Counted from the stretch's first letter, positions 17,953-27,289 are shown. The stretch: DNA of 64,000 nucleotides from Gammaproteobacteria bacterium 53_120_T64 (GCA_002162815.1 MAAT01000028.1:124001-188000), one strand, 5' to 3'. Notes: generated from the letters alone by a model not told the origin. Made by a program: numbers and translations.

Positions 17953-18432
17953 CTAGTGGCTATGGGTGCCATCGGCACCGTGGGAATGGCCGTGGGACAA
18001 TTCCTCTTGGGTCGCCTCACGAACGGTTTTAATCGTAATATCAAAGGTTAAGTCGAGCCCGGCAAAGGGGTGGTTGGTATCGACATCGACCGAAAACTTG
18101 CCGACCTTAACCACAGTCACCTGACGCGCGCCCTCCTTACCTTGCACCACGACAATAGTGCCCGGCTCGGGGCGCTTTTTCGCGCGCAAATGTTTCAACG
18201 GCACGCGCTGCACACTGTCGGGATGATTGGGGCCATAGGGCTGTTTCAAATCAACCGCCAGATGGTCGCCGACTTCCCTGCCTGCGAGCTCTTGTTCAAG
18301 CGCCGGCAGCATGCCACCGTGACCGTGTAAATAAACGGTCGCCTCACCGCCGTCGGAGTTCTCCAGCACCTTGCCCTCACCATCTTTAAGGCTGTATTCA
18401 AACTCAACAACGCTGTTTTTAGCAATTTTCAT
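17953..18432 (-). CDS. FKBP-type peptidyl-prolyl isomerase, SlyD-like
   Basis: 159 aa. The FKBP core opens with VVEFEYSLKDGEGKVLENS and is interrupted by an insert-in-flap domain (about 70-125), as in SlyD. A short His-rich tail, HGHSHGADGTHSH, could bind Ni or Zn; it is much shorter than the E. coli SlyD tail. The family acts as a prolyl isomerase and chaperone. I use the ATG at 18432, which begins MKIAKNSVV as in relatives; a GTG 15 bases upstream adds five residues but fits worse. It lies 73 bp after the SprT-like gene. Confidence 0.9.
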   Translation of the reverse strand: MKIAKNSVVEFEYSLKDGEGKVLENSDGGEATVYLHGHGGMLPALEQELAGREVGDHLAVDLKQPYGPNHPDSVQRVPLKHLRAKKRPEPGTIVVVQGKEGARQVTVVKVGKFSVDVDTNHPFAGLDLTFDITIKTVREATQEELSHGHSHGADGTHSH

Positions 18433-18505
18433 AGTTAGTACGTCCACTCAATGTAAAACTCAAAAGCCCGATAGGCCCAATAAAATCAAACGCGCAGTAT
18501 CTTGA

Positions 18506-19060
18506 TTAAGCCCCGACTTGGCAAGCCGCAACAAAACTCAAGCTTGCGCCGCATTGACGGCAGTTATAGATCACCTCGCCGCGAGCCAGTTTATTGTGGC
18601 GGCGAATCGAGAGGCGATGACGTTGACAGGCACAGCGATAATCGAAATAGCGCTGGCGCCGCGTCGGAATACCACTCAAGTCATAGTCGGCGGTACGACT
18701 CGCGTCGGCCTTAAAAACCGCCATAATGTTTTGCCACTCCTCACCGTGGGGGCGAATCTTCGCCAAACCGTAGAGACAGTCGCTGACATAGTGAGCCACT
18801 TCGTGGGGCACGGTGGTGGCCAGACTGTCTGCGAAATACTTGGCGAAAATATGAGGGTTAAAACGCATCACTCGCGCTGTACCCTTGACCCGGTACATGC
18901 CACTGCAGCGCCCGCGCAAATCAAACAGCACTGGAATGGCCGGAAACTCCCGGCCGTATTCCCGTTCGGCCAAGGCCAGTGTTGCCTGCGTTTTATCCAG
19001 CACCCGAGCTTGCTGCTCGGCATTTATCGGTGCAATCGTCGCTAAACTCGTCACCGCCAT
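18506..19060 (-). CDS. SprT-like zinc metallopeptidase-family protein
   Basis: 184 aa. The motif HEVAHY near residue 86, with a further His in PHGEEW, gives the zinc site of the SprT/Spartan family. A C-terminal zinc ribbon is marked by CAC (about 144) and CRQC (about 169). Bacterial SprT proteins have no well-defined substrate; the eukaryotic relative Spartan degrades DNA-protein crosslinks. It lies 35 bp after dbpA on the same strand and may share its transcript. Confidence 0.88.
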   Translation of the reverse strand: MAVTSLATIAPINAEQQARVLDKTQATLALAEREYGREFPAIPVLFDLRGRCSGMYRVKGTARVMRFNPHIFAKYFADSLATTVPHEVAHYVSDCLYGLAKIRPHGEEWQNIMAVFKADASRTADYDLSGIPTRRQRYFDYRCACQRHRLSIRRHNKLARGEVIYNCRQCGASLSFVAACQVGA

Positions 19061-19095
19061 GTCAGTGATTCAAGCCAACCTGTTAAGACCGCGCA

Positions 19096-20487
19096 TTAAG
19101 ATAGCTTGCGGACTTTAAAGCTGCGGCCTTTAATTTTGCCCTCTCGCAAACTTTTATAGGCAATGCCCGAGGACTTGCGAGCCACGGCGACGTAGGCGCG
19201 AAAATCAAAAATATCAATCTTGCCGATATCCGTGCCGGGCAAGCCACCGTCACCCGTTAAAGCACCGAGAATATCGCCGGGGCGCAAACGCTCTTTACGG
19301 CCGCCGTCAATGCACAAGGTCACCATGGGTGCCGGGGCGGGGTTATCCATCACCGCCACAGGGGCGGGCGTAAGTTCCAGCCGGGGACGAACACCCGAAT
19401 AGGATTCGATGGCCTCTAGACGGAAGGTTTCACCGGGCTCGTAAAAATTAATCGCCTTGCCCTCTTCACCGGCACGGCCGGTGCGGCCGATACGATGCAC
19501 GTGGACTTCGGGGTCACGGGCCAAATCGTAATTCAGCACCACCTTTAAGGATTTAACATCCAGCCCCCGAGCGGCAACATCCGTCGCCACCAGCACCGGA
19601 CAAGAGCTATTGGAAAACTGTACCAGCACCAGATCGCGGTCGCGCTGATCCATATCGCCGTGCAGGGCACTGGCGACAAAGCCTTTGGCACTTAAGGCAT
19701 CGGCGACGCTCTGACAATCGCGCTTGGTATTGCAAAAAATCACCGTCGAATCCGGATAGTGCTTGCTGAGCAGGGTTACTAGCAATTCGGGTTTGTCCGC
19801 CGCCTTCACCTTATAAAAGTGTTGGCTGATGACCTCCTCACTGTGCACTGACGCCACTCGCACCTGCAGTGGGTCTTGTTGAAATTGCCGACTAATCGCC
19901 AGTACATCATCGGGATAGGTCGCGGAAAACATCAGGGTTTGACGCCCGGCTGGGATGGTTTCAACAATGCCGGCAATGGCATCGCGAAAGCCCATATCGA
20001 GCATCCGATCGGCTTCATCGAGCACCAAGGTGTGCACATCATTGAGTTTTAGAGAACCCTTGCGCAAATGCTCGGCAATACGCCCCGGCGTACCAACCAC
20101 AATATGGGCGCCATGCTCCAGCGAACCGAGCTGGGGGCCGAAGGGTTTGCCGCCACAGAGGGTCAGAATTTTGATGTTTTGCGTAAAGCGCGCCAGACGG
20201 CGCAGCTCTTTGCTGACTTGGTCGGCCAACTCGCGGGTCGGGCACAACACCAGCACTTGCACCCGGTATTTATTCAACTGCAGTTTTGCCAGCAGGCTAA
20301 TGCCAAAGGCCGCCGTTTTACCGCTGCCGGTTTTGGCCTGAGCGAGCATATCTCGACCGGCCAGCATGGCGGGCAAACTGTCGGCCTGCACTTGAGTCAT
20401 CTGCTCATAACCCAGTGTCGAGAGGTTTTCGTGCATACCGTCGGGGAGTTGCAGGGCGGTGAATGCCAGTTGTTTGCTCATAGCCAT
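19096..20487 (-). CDS. dbpA: ATP-dependent RNA helicase DbpA
   Basis: DEAD-box helicase that acts on 23S rRNA during large-subunit assembly. Visible motifs are the Q-motif region GYEQMTQVQ, Walker A AKTGSGKT, DEAD in LVLDEADRMLDMG, SAT in MFSAT, and HRIGRTGRAG. The C-terminal RNA-binding domain (about 390-463) ends with IKGRSFKVRKL, as in the DbpA group, which binds hairpin 92. The 463-aa length is normal. ATG at 20487 or 20481 could be the start. A candidate promoter lies just upstream. Confidence 0.94.
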   Translation of the reverse strand: MAMSKQLAFTALQLPDGMHENLSTLGYEQMTQVQADSLPAMLAGRDMLAQAKTGSGKTAAFGISLLAKLQLNKYRVQVLVLCPTRELADQVSKELRRLARFTQNIKILTLCGGKPFGPQLGSLEHGAHIVVGTPGRIAEHLRKGSLKLNDVHTLVLDEADRMLDMGFRDAIAGIVETIPAGRQTLMFSATYPDDVLAISRQFQQDPLQVRVASVHSEEVISQHFYKVKAADKPELLVTLLSKHYPDSTVIFCNTKRDCQSVADALSAKGFVASALHGDMDQRDRDLVLVQFSNSSCPVLVATDVAARGLDVKSLKVVLNYDLARDPEVHVHRIGRTGRAGEEGKAINFYEPGETFRLEAIESYSGVRPRLELTPAPVAVMDNPAPAPMVTLCIDGGRKERLRPGDILGALTGDGGLPGTDIGKIDIFDFRAYVAVARKSSGIAYKSLREGKIKGRSFKVRKLS

Positions 20488-20517
20488 TGATTACTCATTA
20501 AAGCTGTTGCTCAGGAA

Positions 20518-20530
20518 GGCGCGCATTTTA
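20518..20530 (-). promoter_or_regulatory. Candidate -10 of dbpA with GC-rich discriminator
   Basis: On the minus strand TGATAAAATGCGCGCC gives an extended -10 (TGaTAAAAT, hexamer 20525-20530) followed by GCGCGCC. It is 37 nt from the dbpA start. No good -35 is visible, which an extended -10 can tolerate. The same layout occurs before rapA, proA, dacA and the Lon-N gene. Confidence 0.45.
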
Positions 20531-20559
20531 TCAGAGCCTGTCAATTAACCCACCGCCAT

Positions 20560-20590
20560 TGCCTTTTTAAATCCACTTAATTGTTACAAT
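20560..20590 (+). promoter_or_regulatory. Candidate promoter of PHP gene, possibly leaderless
   Basis: TACAAT at 20585-20590 is a good -10, and TTGCCT at 20560-20565 a weak -35 with a 19-bp spacer. The ATG of the PHP gene is only 9 nt after the -10, so transcription could begin at or next to the start codon. No ribosome binding site precedes that ATG, which agrees with a leaderless message. Confidence 0.4.
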
Positions 20591-20598
20591 GGCCCACT

Positions 20599-21420
20599 AT
20601 GAAATACGACTTACACAGCCACACCACCGCCTCCGACGGCGAGCTTAGTCCCGACGCCCTCATCGCTCGCGCCATCGACGCCGGTGTCGACGTGCTAGCC
20701 ATCACCGACCACGACACACTGGCGGCCTATCGGGACATTAATCACTCCGCCCTGGGGGGTTTAACCCTGATACCCGGCACCGAGCTCTCCACCCAGTGGC
20801 AGAAAAACAATGTCCATATCGTCGGTCTGAATGTGCCCCTCGACTGCCCTGTCTTTGCCGACGCCATTGCCAGCCAGCAGCGCGCGCGTATTGAGCGCGC
20901 CAGTATCATCGCCGACAAGCTCGCCAAAAAAGGCTTCACGGACATACTCCCCGGTGTGCTCGAGAAAGCCGGCAAAGGCTCCATTGGCCGCCCCCATTTC
21001 GCCCAGCAGTTAGTCGAAATCGGCGCGGTAAAAAATCACCAGGAAGCCTTTAAGAAATACCTCGGCACCGGCAAAATTGGCGATGTAAAACAAATCTGGC
21101 CACAGCTGGATGAAGTGGTCGGCTGGATCCGCGACACCGGTGGCACCGCCGTTCTCGCCCACCCCGATAAATATCGCCTCACCCGCAGCAAACTGCACCG
21201 CTTAAGCGACGATTTTATCGCCGCTGGCGGCACCGCCATCGAGGTGGTCTCGGGCAAGCAGGACAAGGTCAGAACCAGAGAGCTGGCAAAACTCTGTATC
21301 GAGAAAAAGCTGCTGGCCTCCTGTGGCTCCGACTTTCATCAGCCCGGTAAATTTTGGGCCGAGCTTGGCCAGCATTCACCGCTGCCCGAAGAATGCACCC
21401 CCGTGTGGGATCGCTGGTAA
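20599..21420 (+). CDS. PHP-domain phosphoesterase, RNase AM / YciV-like
   Basis: 273 aa, one PHP domain. The metal-binding signature is complete: DLHSHTTASDGE at the N-terminus, ITDHDT near residue 40, PGTELS, HPDKYR, and CGSDFHQPG near the end. The E. coli relative (RNase AM, formerly TrpH/YciV) is a 5'-3' exonuclease that trims rRNA 5' ends and degrades 3',5'-nucleoside bisphosphate. I start at ATG 20599 (MKYDLHSH); an in-frame TTG upstream is unlikely. Confidence 0.9.
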   Translation: MKYDLHSHTTASDGELSPDALIARAIDAGVDVLAITDHDTLAAYRDINHSALGGLTLIPGTELSTQWQKNNVHIVGLNVPLDCPVFADAIASQQRARIERASIIADKLAKKGFTDILPGVLEKAGKGSIGRPHFAQQLVEIGAVKNHQEAFKKYLGTGKIGDVKQIWPQLDEVVGWIRDTGGTAVLAHPDKYRLTRSKLHRLSDDFIAAGGTAIEVVSGKQDKVRTRELAKLCIEKKLLASCGSDFHQPGKFWAELGQHSPLPEECTPVWDRW

Positions 21421-21474
21421 AGATCAGCCCCTGCACTCACGATTTGAATCCAAGCCTTCTTTTTACTCGCGCTC

Positions 21475-22359
21475 TTAGCCCTGCTCTTTATTACAGAGTG
21501 CCATCCAGCTTTCGATGGCTGAACTCAGGTACTTTTGGCGGTGCAGAATAAAATAAAAACGGCGGCGCAAATCCCGTTGCGGTACTTTCAGTGGTATCAA
21601 GCTACCGCGAGCAAAGGCCTCTTTTAGAGCCACTCGCGATAGACAGCTAATACCTAAATCCGCCTCCACGGCCCGCTTAATGGCCTCGGTATGCTCCAGC
21701 TCAAGACTGATATTCAGTTGGCTCAGTAGGCCGGTCATCGCCCGGTCGAAGGTTTGCCGGGTGCCGGAGCCGCTTTCGCGGAGTATCCACGCCGCCGCCA
21801 GCAGGTCTTTATCACTCATCGACCTGCGCTTTGCCAAAGGGTGGGTCGGCGAGCAAAAAACCACTAACTCGTCATCCAACCAGGGGATAACCTTCAAGTC
21901 AGGGCTCTGCAGCTCGCCTTCAATAAGGCCAACATCCAGCTCAAAGTTTCGCACCTGCTCGCCAATACTGGCGGTATTGGCAACATGTAGCTGCACCTGG
22001 GCAGCCGCATGTTGCCTCATGTACTGCGCCATAATGCCGACCGCGAGATAGTTGCCGATGGTGAGTGTCGCCCCCACCCGCAGTGCCGGCACCGTGTTCT
22101 GCTGTTGCAGTTGTTGCTCAAAGGCCTGAGCCTGCTCATACAGGGCCTGGGCTTGCGGACGCAGGGCGCGACCCAGCCCATTAAGCTGCAGTTTCTTACC
22201 ATTGCGGTCAAACAGCCAGATGTCATAGTGTCTTTCGAAATCGGAGAGGGCGCTGCTGACGGCGGATTGTGACATCGCCAGATCCCGCGCTGCCTTGCTG
22301 ATATTTTCATAGTGGGCGACTTTGAGGAAAACCTGAACCTGCTTCAAACTGTAGCGCAT
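21475..22359 (-). CDS. finR: LysR-family regulator, FinR-like
   Basis: 294 aa. The N-terminal winged helix-turn-helix (LKQVQVFLKVAHYENISKAA, then MSQSAVSSALSDFERHY) is followed by a substrate-binding domain. The ATG at 22359 (MRYSLKQ) gives the normal LysR start; longer versions run into the intergenic region. It diverges from fpr with about 105 bp between starts. In Pseudomonas the FinR regulator sits divergent to fpr and activates it under superoxide stress, so the same role is likely. The symbol rests on family resemblance plus position. Confidence 0.8.
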   Translation of the reverse strand: MRYSLKQVQVFLKVAHYENISKAARDLAMSQSAVSSALSDFERHYDIWLFDRNGKKLQLNGLGRALRPQAQALYEQAQAFEQQLQQQNTVPALRVGATLTIGNYLAVGIMAQYMRQHAAAQVQLHVANTASIGEQVRNFELDVGLIEGELQSPDLKVIPWLDDELVVFCSPTHPLAKRRSMSDKDLLAAAWILRESGSGTRQTFDRAMTGLLSQLNISLELEHTEAIKRAVEADLGISCLSRVALKEAFARGSLIPLKVPQRDLRRRFYFILHRQKYLSSAIESWMALCNKEQG

Positions 22360-22397
22360 ATTTGAATAACCGAATAGATATATCAATAATACCCACT

Positions 22398-22425
22398 TTG
22401 CCGATATCAACTCCCCTTGTATAGT
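22398..22425 (+). promoter_or_regulatory. Candidate fpr promoter in finR-fpr intergenic region
   Basis: TTGCCG (22398-22403) and TATAGT (22420-22425) are 16 bp apart and lie 40 nt before the fpr ATG. Just upstream, around 22361-22385, is an AT-rich stretch with TTGA...TCAA ends and the palindrome GATATATC, a plausible LysR-type (FinR) binding region shared by both genes. The binding site is an inference. Confidence 0.45.
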
Positions 22426-22464
22426 CCTGCCCATACTTTTCAACGCGCAAGTGCGGAGCCCAAA

Positions 22465-23238
22465 ATGTCAGGTTTTATCGAAGCAAAAGTCACCAGCGTA
22501 CAGCACTGGAACGACACCTTATTCAGCTTCAGAACCAACCGTGACGCCGCCTTTCGCTTTAAAAATGGCCACTTTATTATGATGGGCCTGCCCCAAGAAG
22601 GTCGGCCCCTGATGCGTGCCTATAGTATCGCCAGCGCCAATTACGAAGATGAACTGGAGTTTTTCAGCATCAAAGTCCCCGATGGCGCGCTGACCTCACA
22701 ATTAAAAAATGTGGTGGTCGGCGATACCATCTTGCTCAGCAAAAAACCCACCGGCACCTTATTGCAGGACAACTTATTGCCCGGCAAAAACCTCTACCTG
22801 CTCAGTACCGGCACCGGCCTCGCGCCCTTTCTGAGCATTATTAAAGACCCCGAAATTTACGAGAATTTTGACAAGGTGATTATCACCCACGGTGTACGCT
22901 ACGTGTCGGAGCTGGCTTACAGCGATACCATCTGCCATCAATTACCCAAAGATGAGTTTCTCGGCGAGGCCATCAGCCAACAGTTGATTTACTACCCCAC
23001 GGTGACCCGCGAGCCCTATAAAAACCAGGGACGACTGACCGACCTGTTCAAAAGCGGCAAGCTGTTCAGTGATATCGGCATGCCCTCTTTTAATGTCGAA
23101 AGCGACCGCTTTATGATTTGCGGCAGCCCGGCGATGTTGAAAGATTGCTGTCAATTGCTCGATGAAAAGGGTTTTAAGGAGTCGCGACAGGGCCAGAAGG
23201 GTCAATATGTGATTGAACGGGCCTTTGTCGACAGCTAA
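22465..23238 (+). CDS. fpr: Ferredoxin--NADP+ reductase
   Basis: 257 aa. The FAD-binding barrel has RAYSIASANY, the flavin-binding signature. The NADP domain has LLSTGTGLAPFLSI and ICGSPAML. It moves electrons between NADPH and ferredoxin or flavodoxin and supports Fe-S repair and oxidative stress defence. The start at ATG 22465 (MSGFIEAKV) is preceded by GGAG 6 nt upstream; longer frames would read into the promoter. Control by the divergent FinR-like protein is expected. Confidence 0.95.
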   Translation: MSGFIEAKVTSVQHWNDTLFSFRTNRDAAFRFKNGHFIMMGLPQEGRPLMRAYSIASANYEDELEFFSIKVPDGALTSQLKNVVVGDTILLSKKPTGTLLQDNLLPGKNLYLLSTGTGLAPFLSIIKDPEIYENFDKVIITHGVRYVSELAYSDTICHQLPKDEFLGEAISQQLIYYPTVTREPYKNQGRLTDLFKSGKLFSDIGMPSFNVESDRFMICGSPAMLKDCCQLLDEKGFKESRQGQKGQYVIERAFVDS

Positions 23239-23294
23239 GCCAGCCCATGTAAACGACTTAGTTGCTCTTGGCTGAGCGCCGATATTTGTTGCGC

Positions 23295-24176
23295 CTAGCT
23301 GGCAGCGCGCTCACGCCTCAGGCCCCAATAATTCGCCAACAACATCAGCGCCGCCCCGAGCAGTAAGAAACCGTCAATTGTTTCGTGATAGAAAAAGAAA
23401 CCGACCAGCATGATCAGCGGCAGGCGCAGGAAGTCCATCGGGATAACCACCATCGCATCGGCGTAGCTCAGCGCTTTCGATACGCTGTAGTGGGCCGACA
23501 TAGCGGTGATTCCAATCAATAACAACCAAAGCCAGAGACTACCCGAGGGCATCGACCAATGGCCCAGCGACAGCAACAGAGCCAGCGGTAGCTGAATAAG
23601 GCACATATAAAAAATAATGGCGAGGGGCGCGTCGTGTTGCACCAGCGAGCGCGTCAAGGTGTGGGACAAACCAAAGGCCATGGCACTCACCAGTACGGCA
23701 AGGGCTGCCGGGTGGATGAGCTGCGCGGTCGGACGCAGGATGATCATCACGCCGGCCAAGCCCAGAGCGATGGCGATCACTCGCGTTTTACTCAGCGGCT
23801 CATTGAGCAAGAAGGTCGCGGCAATGGCCGTCCAAATCGGCACGGTAAACTCTAAGGCAAACACCTCGGCCAGGGGAATAAAACCGAGACCATAAATCCA
23901 GCCATATTGACCCACAAAGTGGGCCAGGTTTCTGCCCAGGTGTTTTTTAAAGCAGCGTATTTTGAGATCGCCAACACCGCGCACAGCGACAACAGCCGAG
24001 ATCAGTAACAGGCCAATCAGACTGCGAAAAAACAGTATTTGCGCGGTACCAAGGCTCACCGACAACTCTTTCGCCGCCACCGCCATCAGTGAAAAAGACG
24101 ATAGCGCGACGAGCATCCACAACGCGGCTTTAAAAATGGGCTCGCGGCTAAGCCTCAAAGCCAGTCCCACCAACAC
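23295..24176 (-). CDS. EamA/DMT-family transporter
   Basis: 293 aa with about ten hydrophobic segments and two EamA repeats (about 15-145 and 155-285). The first repeat has a PLAEVFALEFTVPIWTAI stretch typical of the group. Members export amino acids, nucleosides or other metabolites across the inner membrane; the substrate cannot be read here. The start is GTG at 24176, with nearby TTG/GTG alternatives. It converges with fpr and lies 31 bp after rapA. Confidence 0.88.
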   Translation of the reverse strand: MLVGLALRLSREPIFKAALWMLVALSSFSLMAVAAKELSVSLGTAQILFFRSLIGLLLISAVVAVRGVGDLKIRCFKKHLGRNLAHFVGQYGWIYGLGFIPLAEVFALEFTVPIWTAIAATFLLNEPLSKTRVIAIALGLAGVMIILRPTAQLIHPAALAVLVSAMAFGLSHTLTRSLVQHDAPLAIIFYMCLIQLPLALLLSLGHWSMPSGSLWLWLLLIGITAMSAHYSVSKALSYADAMVVIPMDFLRLPLIMLVGFFFYHETIDGFLLLGAALMLLANYWGLRRERAAS

Positions 24177-24207
24177 TCACCGCTAGGCGCAGTCATTCAA
24201 CAGCGGC

Positions 24208-27192
24208 TTAAACCACCACAATTAAGCGCAGGGCATCGAGTTTTAATTGCGCCTGTGAGAGATAGTTCTGAGACAGTGCCATCGTCTCGCAAAGGTAGTC
24301 TATTTCCTCGCTGCGAATACTCGAGTTCACGGCGGCCAGTGCCTGCAAGCGCTCGAGTTCGGCATTTTGCGCCGCAGCCATACGCCGCTGGGCCTCGGCG
24401 ATGAGCTGCGCCTGCTGAGTCTCGGCAATGGCTTCAGCGTGGCCCACCAAGCTCTCGACCTGGCTGCGCACATGCTTCACCATGTCGACGGCGGTGCGAC
24501 GCTTCACCCGCTGACAGAGTTTGGAAAAATGAGCCTCGGTAAGGATCTGACTGAAATCTTTAGCGCTCTCGTCGACCACCACCCGCACCACAGATTGGGG
24601 GATATAGCGCCCCAGCTGCAGCACTTTCGGCGCCGGACAATAGACCGTAAACATGCCTTCAAACAGCAGTGTACCGGGCTTCAGTGGCGGTAATTTCAAG
24701 GTGCAAACCGCGGTGCTGCCGAAGTCGCCGTTGGCAATTTGCTCCATCGCGGCGACGACCAAGGGGTGCTCCCAGGTTAAAAATCGCATGTCTTCGCGGC
24801 CCAGTGCTCGACGCCGCGAATAGGTCGCGGTGAGGCCCTCTTCGGGCAGGCCCGGCAAGTTCTGCGCGAGCATATGGTCGCCCGGTGCGACCACGATGCT
24901 ATCGGCGCTGTGGTGGCTCTGCTCGATGCCGAATTCATCGAAAACCTTACTCAAATAATCTTCCAGCTCACCGCTCTGCTCGGCCTCGAGCATCGCGTCG
25001 ATCACGCCATTGGCAACCTCGGTGTTACAGGAATTCATCTCCAGCAAACGGTCGCGGCCCTTTTGCAAGGCCTCCAGCGCGGCCTCGGTGAGCTGGTAGG
25101 TCTCGTCCACCAAGGTAGACAGGGCCGCAGTATCATCGGGGCAGCGCAGGCAGTGGTGCAATTGTTCCGCTACCTGCTGGTAAATATTCAGGCCCACCGG
25201 GCAAACCCTCTGGAAGGCACCCAGGCCCTCGCTGTACCAACGCAACATCACCTCTTGGGCACTGTCCTCGTGGTAGGGCACGTGAATTTGCACATCGTGG
25301 CGCTGACCGATGCGGTCGAGGCGGCCAATGCGCTGCTCCAAAAGGTCCGGGTTTAACGGCAGATCAAATAACACCAGATGATGGGCAAACTGAAAGTTGC
25401 GGCCCTCACTGCCAATCTCCGAACAAATCAGCGTTTGCGCGCTGTCCTGCTCGTCGGCAAAGTAGGCCGCTGCACGATCGCGGGCAATCAGGCTCATACC
25501 CTCGTGGAAAACACCCGAGCGCACACCCTCACGCAAGCGCAAATATTCCTCCAGCTCCCGAGCCGTCGCCGACTGCGCGCAAATCACCAAGACTTTGTCC
25601 TGGCGATGTTCGGCCAGCCAATCGGCCAGCCACGCGACGCGGGGGTCGAGCAATAGCCAGTCCTCCCCGAGACCACCTTCAGGCTGCAAAGCGGCGTGAA
25701 AATCGTCTGCGCTGGGCTCGCCATCCTCGGCGACAGCAGCGGAGCCAATGGGGTTGGGCAGGGCATAACCCTGTACATAGCGCTGGGGAAAGCCTTCAAC
25801 CGCTTCGCGGGTATTGCGAAACAGCACACGTCCGGTGCCGTGGCGGTCGAGCAGGTCTTGTATCAAGCCATCATTTAATACCTGCAAGGCCTCGGCATCC
25901 TCGGCTTGCAGGGCTAGCTGTAATTCGTCGGCGGCGCTAGCACCCAGATAGGCCTTAACCTGGGCGACAAGCTCGGTATCAACAAGCTCGGCATCAACAA
26001 CCAAAGCATCACCACTTTGCAGCGCTTGCACCAACTCACTCACACCCTGGTATTGGCTCTCCTCTTCGATAAAGGTGGGCAGGTCGTAGTAGCGATCCGG
26101 GTCGAGCAAGCGCAGACGGGCAAAGTGGCCGGCCACGCCGAGTTGCTCCGGGGTTGCCGTTAACAGCAACAGGCTGGGGATGCGCGCGGCTAGAGCCTCA
26201 ATGCATTGGTAAGCGGGGCTGGCTTGCGTCTCATCCCAGGCCAAATGGTGGGCCTCGTCGACGATCAACATATCCCAACCCGCCGCGAGGGCCTGGCTCT
26301 GGCGGCGCGGGTTATTGCTCAAAAAGGAGGTACTACACAGCACCAACTGGGCGCTCTCAAAGGGGTTAATGTTGCCGCTCGAGGTTAGCGCTTGCTCATC
26401 ATCAACGCCATCGTCGAACTCATCGGCATAACCGTCGTCGACCTCTTCCTCTGTTTGCTCCAGTGCTTCGCAGCGGGCCTGGTCGAGAATGGTGAAGTGC
26501 AGGTTAAAGCGGCGCAGCATTTCAACCAGCCACTGGTGTACCAAACTGTCGGGCACGGCGATCAAGACGCGACTGGCGCGGCCGGTATAAAGCTGTTGAT
26601 GCAGAATCAAACCGGCTTCAATGGTTTTACCCAGTCCCACCTCATCGGCGAGCAACACGCGCGGCGCATGGCGCGCACCGACACGGCTGGCAATGTAGAG
26701 CTGGTGGGGCAGTAACTGCACGCGGCCACCCAGTAAGCCACAGGCCGGCGACTGTTGCTGCTGGTGTAAAAACTGCAGGGTTTGTTGGCGCAGCTCAAAG
26801 CGGGCAACCTTGTCAACCTGACCGGCAAACAAACGGTCTTCGGGCTTGGAGAAATGCACGAAGCTATCGAGATCCATCTCGTGCAGTACCACCTCCTCGC
26901 CATCGACGCCCTGACACAGATAAATAACGCAGCCATTGCCATCCTGCCGATCGATAATCGTCAGCTCATCGCCTTCACTATTTTTCACCTTGTCATCGAC
27001 GGGATAAATCACCCGACCCAGCGGCGCATTGTCGATGGCGTACACGCGGCGCTCAGCCGCCGAGGGGAAGCTAAGTTCCACCCGTCGATTGGCCACTTCC
27101 ATAACAATGCCGAGCCCTAACTCAGCTTCGGTGTGGCTGATCCAACGCTGGCCTGAAACAAAATCGACTTGGGGCTCAAGTTTACGGGACAA
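24208..27192 (-). CDS. rapA: RNA polymerase-associated helicase-like ATPase RapA
   Basis: 994 aa. Swi2/Snf2 ATPase that binds RNA polymerase and helps recycle it. The N-terminal Tudor-like part starts at GQRWISHTEAELGLG. Motif I is ADEVGLGKT, the DEAH box is LIVDEAHHL, and helicase motif VI is EQRIGRLDRIGQ. An acidic insert (about 245-275, many Asp/Glu) precedes NPFESAQLVLC and makes the protein slightly longer than E. coli RapA (968 aa). The start codon is TTG at 27192 with AGAGG upstream; no ATG or GTG lies before the conserved GQRW. Confidence 0.95.
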   Translation of the reverse strand: MSRKLEPQVDFVSGQRWISHTEAELGLGIVMEVANRRVELSFPSAAERRVYAIDNAPLGRVIYPVDDKVKNSEGDELTIIDRQDGNGCVIYLCQGVDGEEVVLHEMDLDSFVHFSKPEDRLFAGQVDKVARFELRQQTLQFLHQQQQSPACGLLGGRVQLLPHQLYIASRVGARHAPRVLLADEVGLGKTIEAGLILHQQLYTGRASRVLIAVPDSLVHQWLVEMLRRFNLHFTILDQARCEALEQTEEEVDDGYADEFDDGVDDEQALTSSGNINPFESAQLVLCSTSFLSNNPRRQSQALAAGWDMLIVDEAHHLAWDETQASPAYQCIEALAARIPSLLLLTATPEQLGVAGHFARLRLLDPDRYYDLPTFIEEESQYQGVSELVQALQSGDALVVDAELVDTELVAQVKAYLGASAADELQLALQAEDAEALQVLNDGLIQDLLDRHGTGRVLFRNTREAVEGFPQRYVQGYALPNPIGSAAVAEDGEPSADDFHAALQPEGGLGEDWLLLDPRVAWLADWLAEHRQDKVLVICAQSATARELEEYLRLREGVRSGVFHEGMSLIARDRAAAYFADEQDSAQTLICSEIGSEGRNFQFAHHLVLFDLPLNPDLLEQRIGRLDRIGQRHDVQIHVPYHEDSAQEVMLRWYSEGLGAFQRVCPVGLNIYQQVAEQLHHCLRCPDDTAALSTLVDETYQLTEAALEALQKGRDRLLEMNSCNTEVANGVIDAMLEAEQSGELEDYLSKVFDEFGIEQSHHSADSIVVAPGDHMLAQNLPGLPEEGLTATYSRRRALGREDMRFLTWEHPLVVAAMEQIANGDFGSTAVCTLKLPPLKPGTLLFEGMFTVYCPAPKVLQLGRYIPQSVVRVVVDESAKDFSQILTEAHFSKLCQRVKRRTAVDMVKHVRSQVESLVGHAEAIAETQQAQLIAEAQRRMAAAQNAELERLQALAAVNSSIRSEEIDYLCETMALSQNYLSQAQLKLDALRLIVVV

Positions 27193-27253
27193 AGGCGGCC
27201 TCTTTCTTTAAAAAACAAATGATGGGGGTCAAAGTAACTAGCTTGATGTAAGC

Positions 27254-27289
27254 GGCGCGCATTGTAGTGGTTACGACAGCCCGGGACAA
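27254..27289 (-). promoter_or_regulatory. Candidate rapA promoter with GC-rich discriminator
   Basis: On the minus strand TTGTCC (27284-27289) and TACAAT (27261-27266) are exactly 17 bp apart. The -10 is followed at once by GCGCGCC (27254-27260). It lies 68 nt before the rapA start codon. This is the best-formed member of the recurring -10 plus GC-rich motif in this window. Confidence 0.6.

Noticed and set aside
25965-26005. Short direct repeat with AAGCTCGG(T/C)ATCAACA
   Set aside because: It lies inside rapA and codes the repeat VDAELVDTELV; explained by a small duplication in a variable linker.
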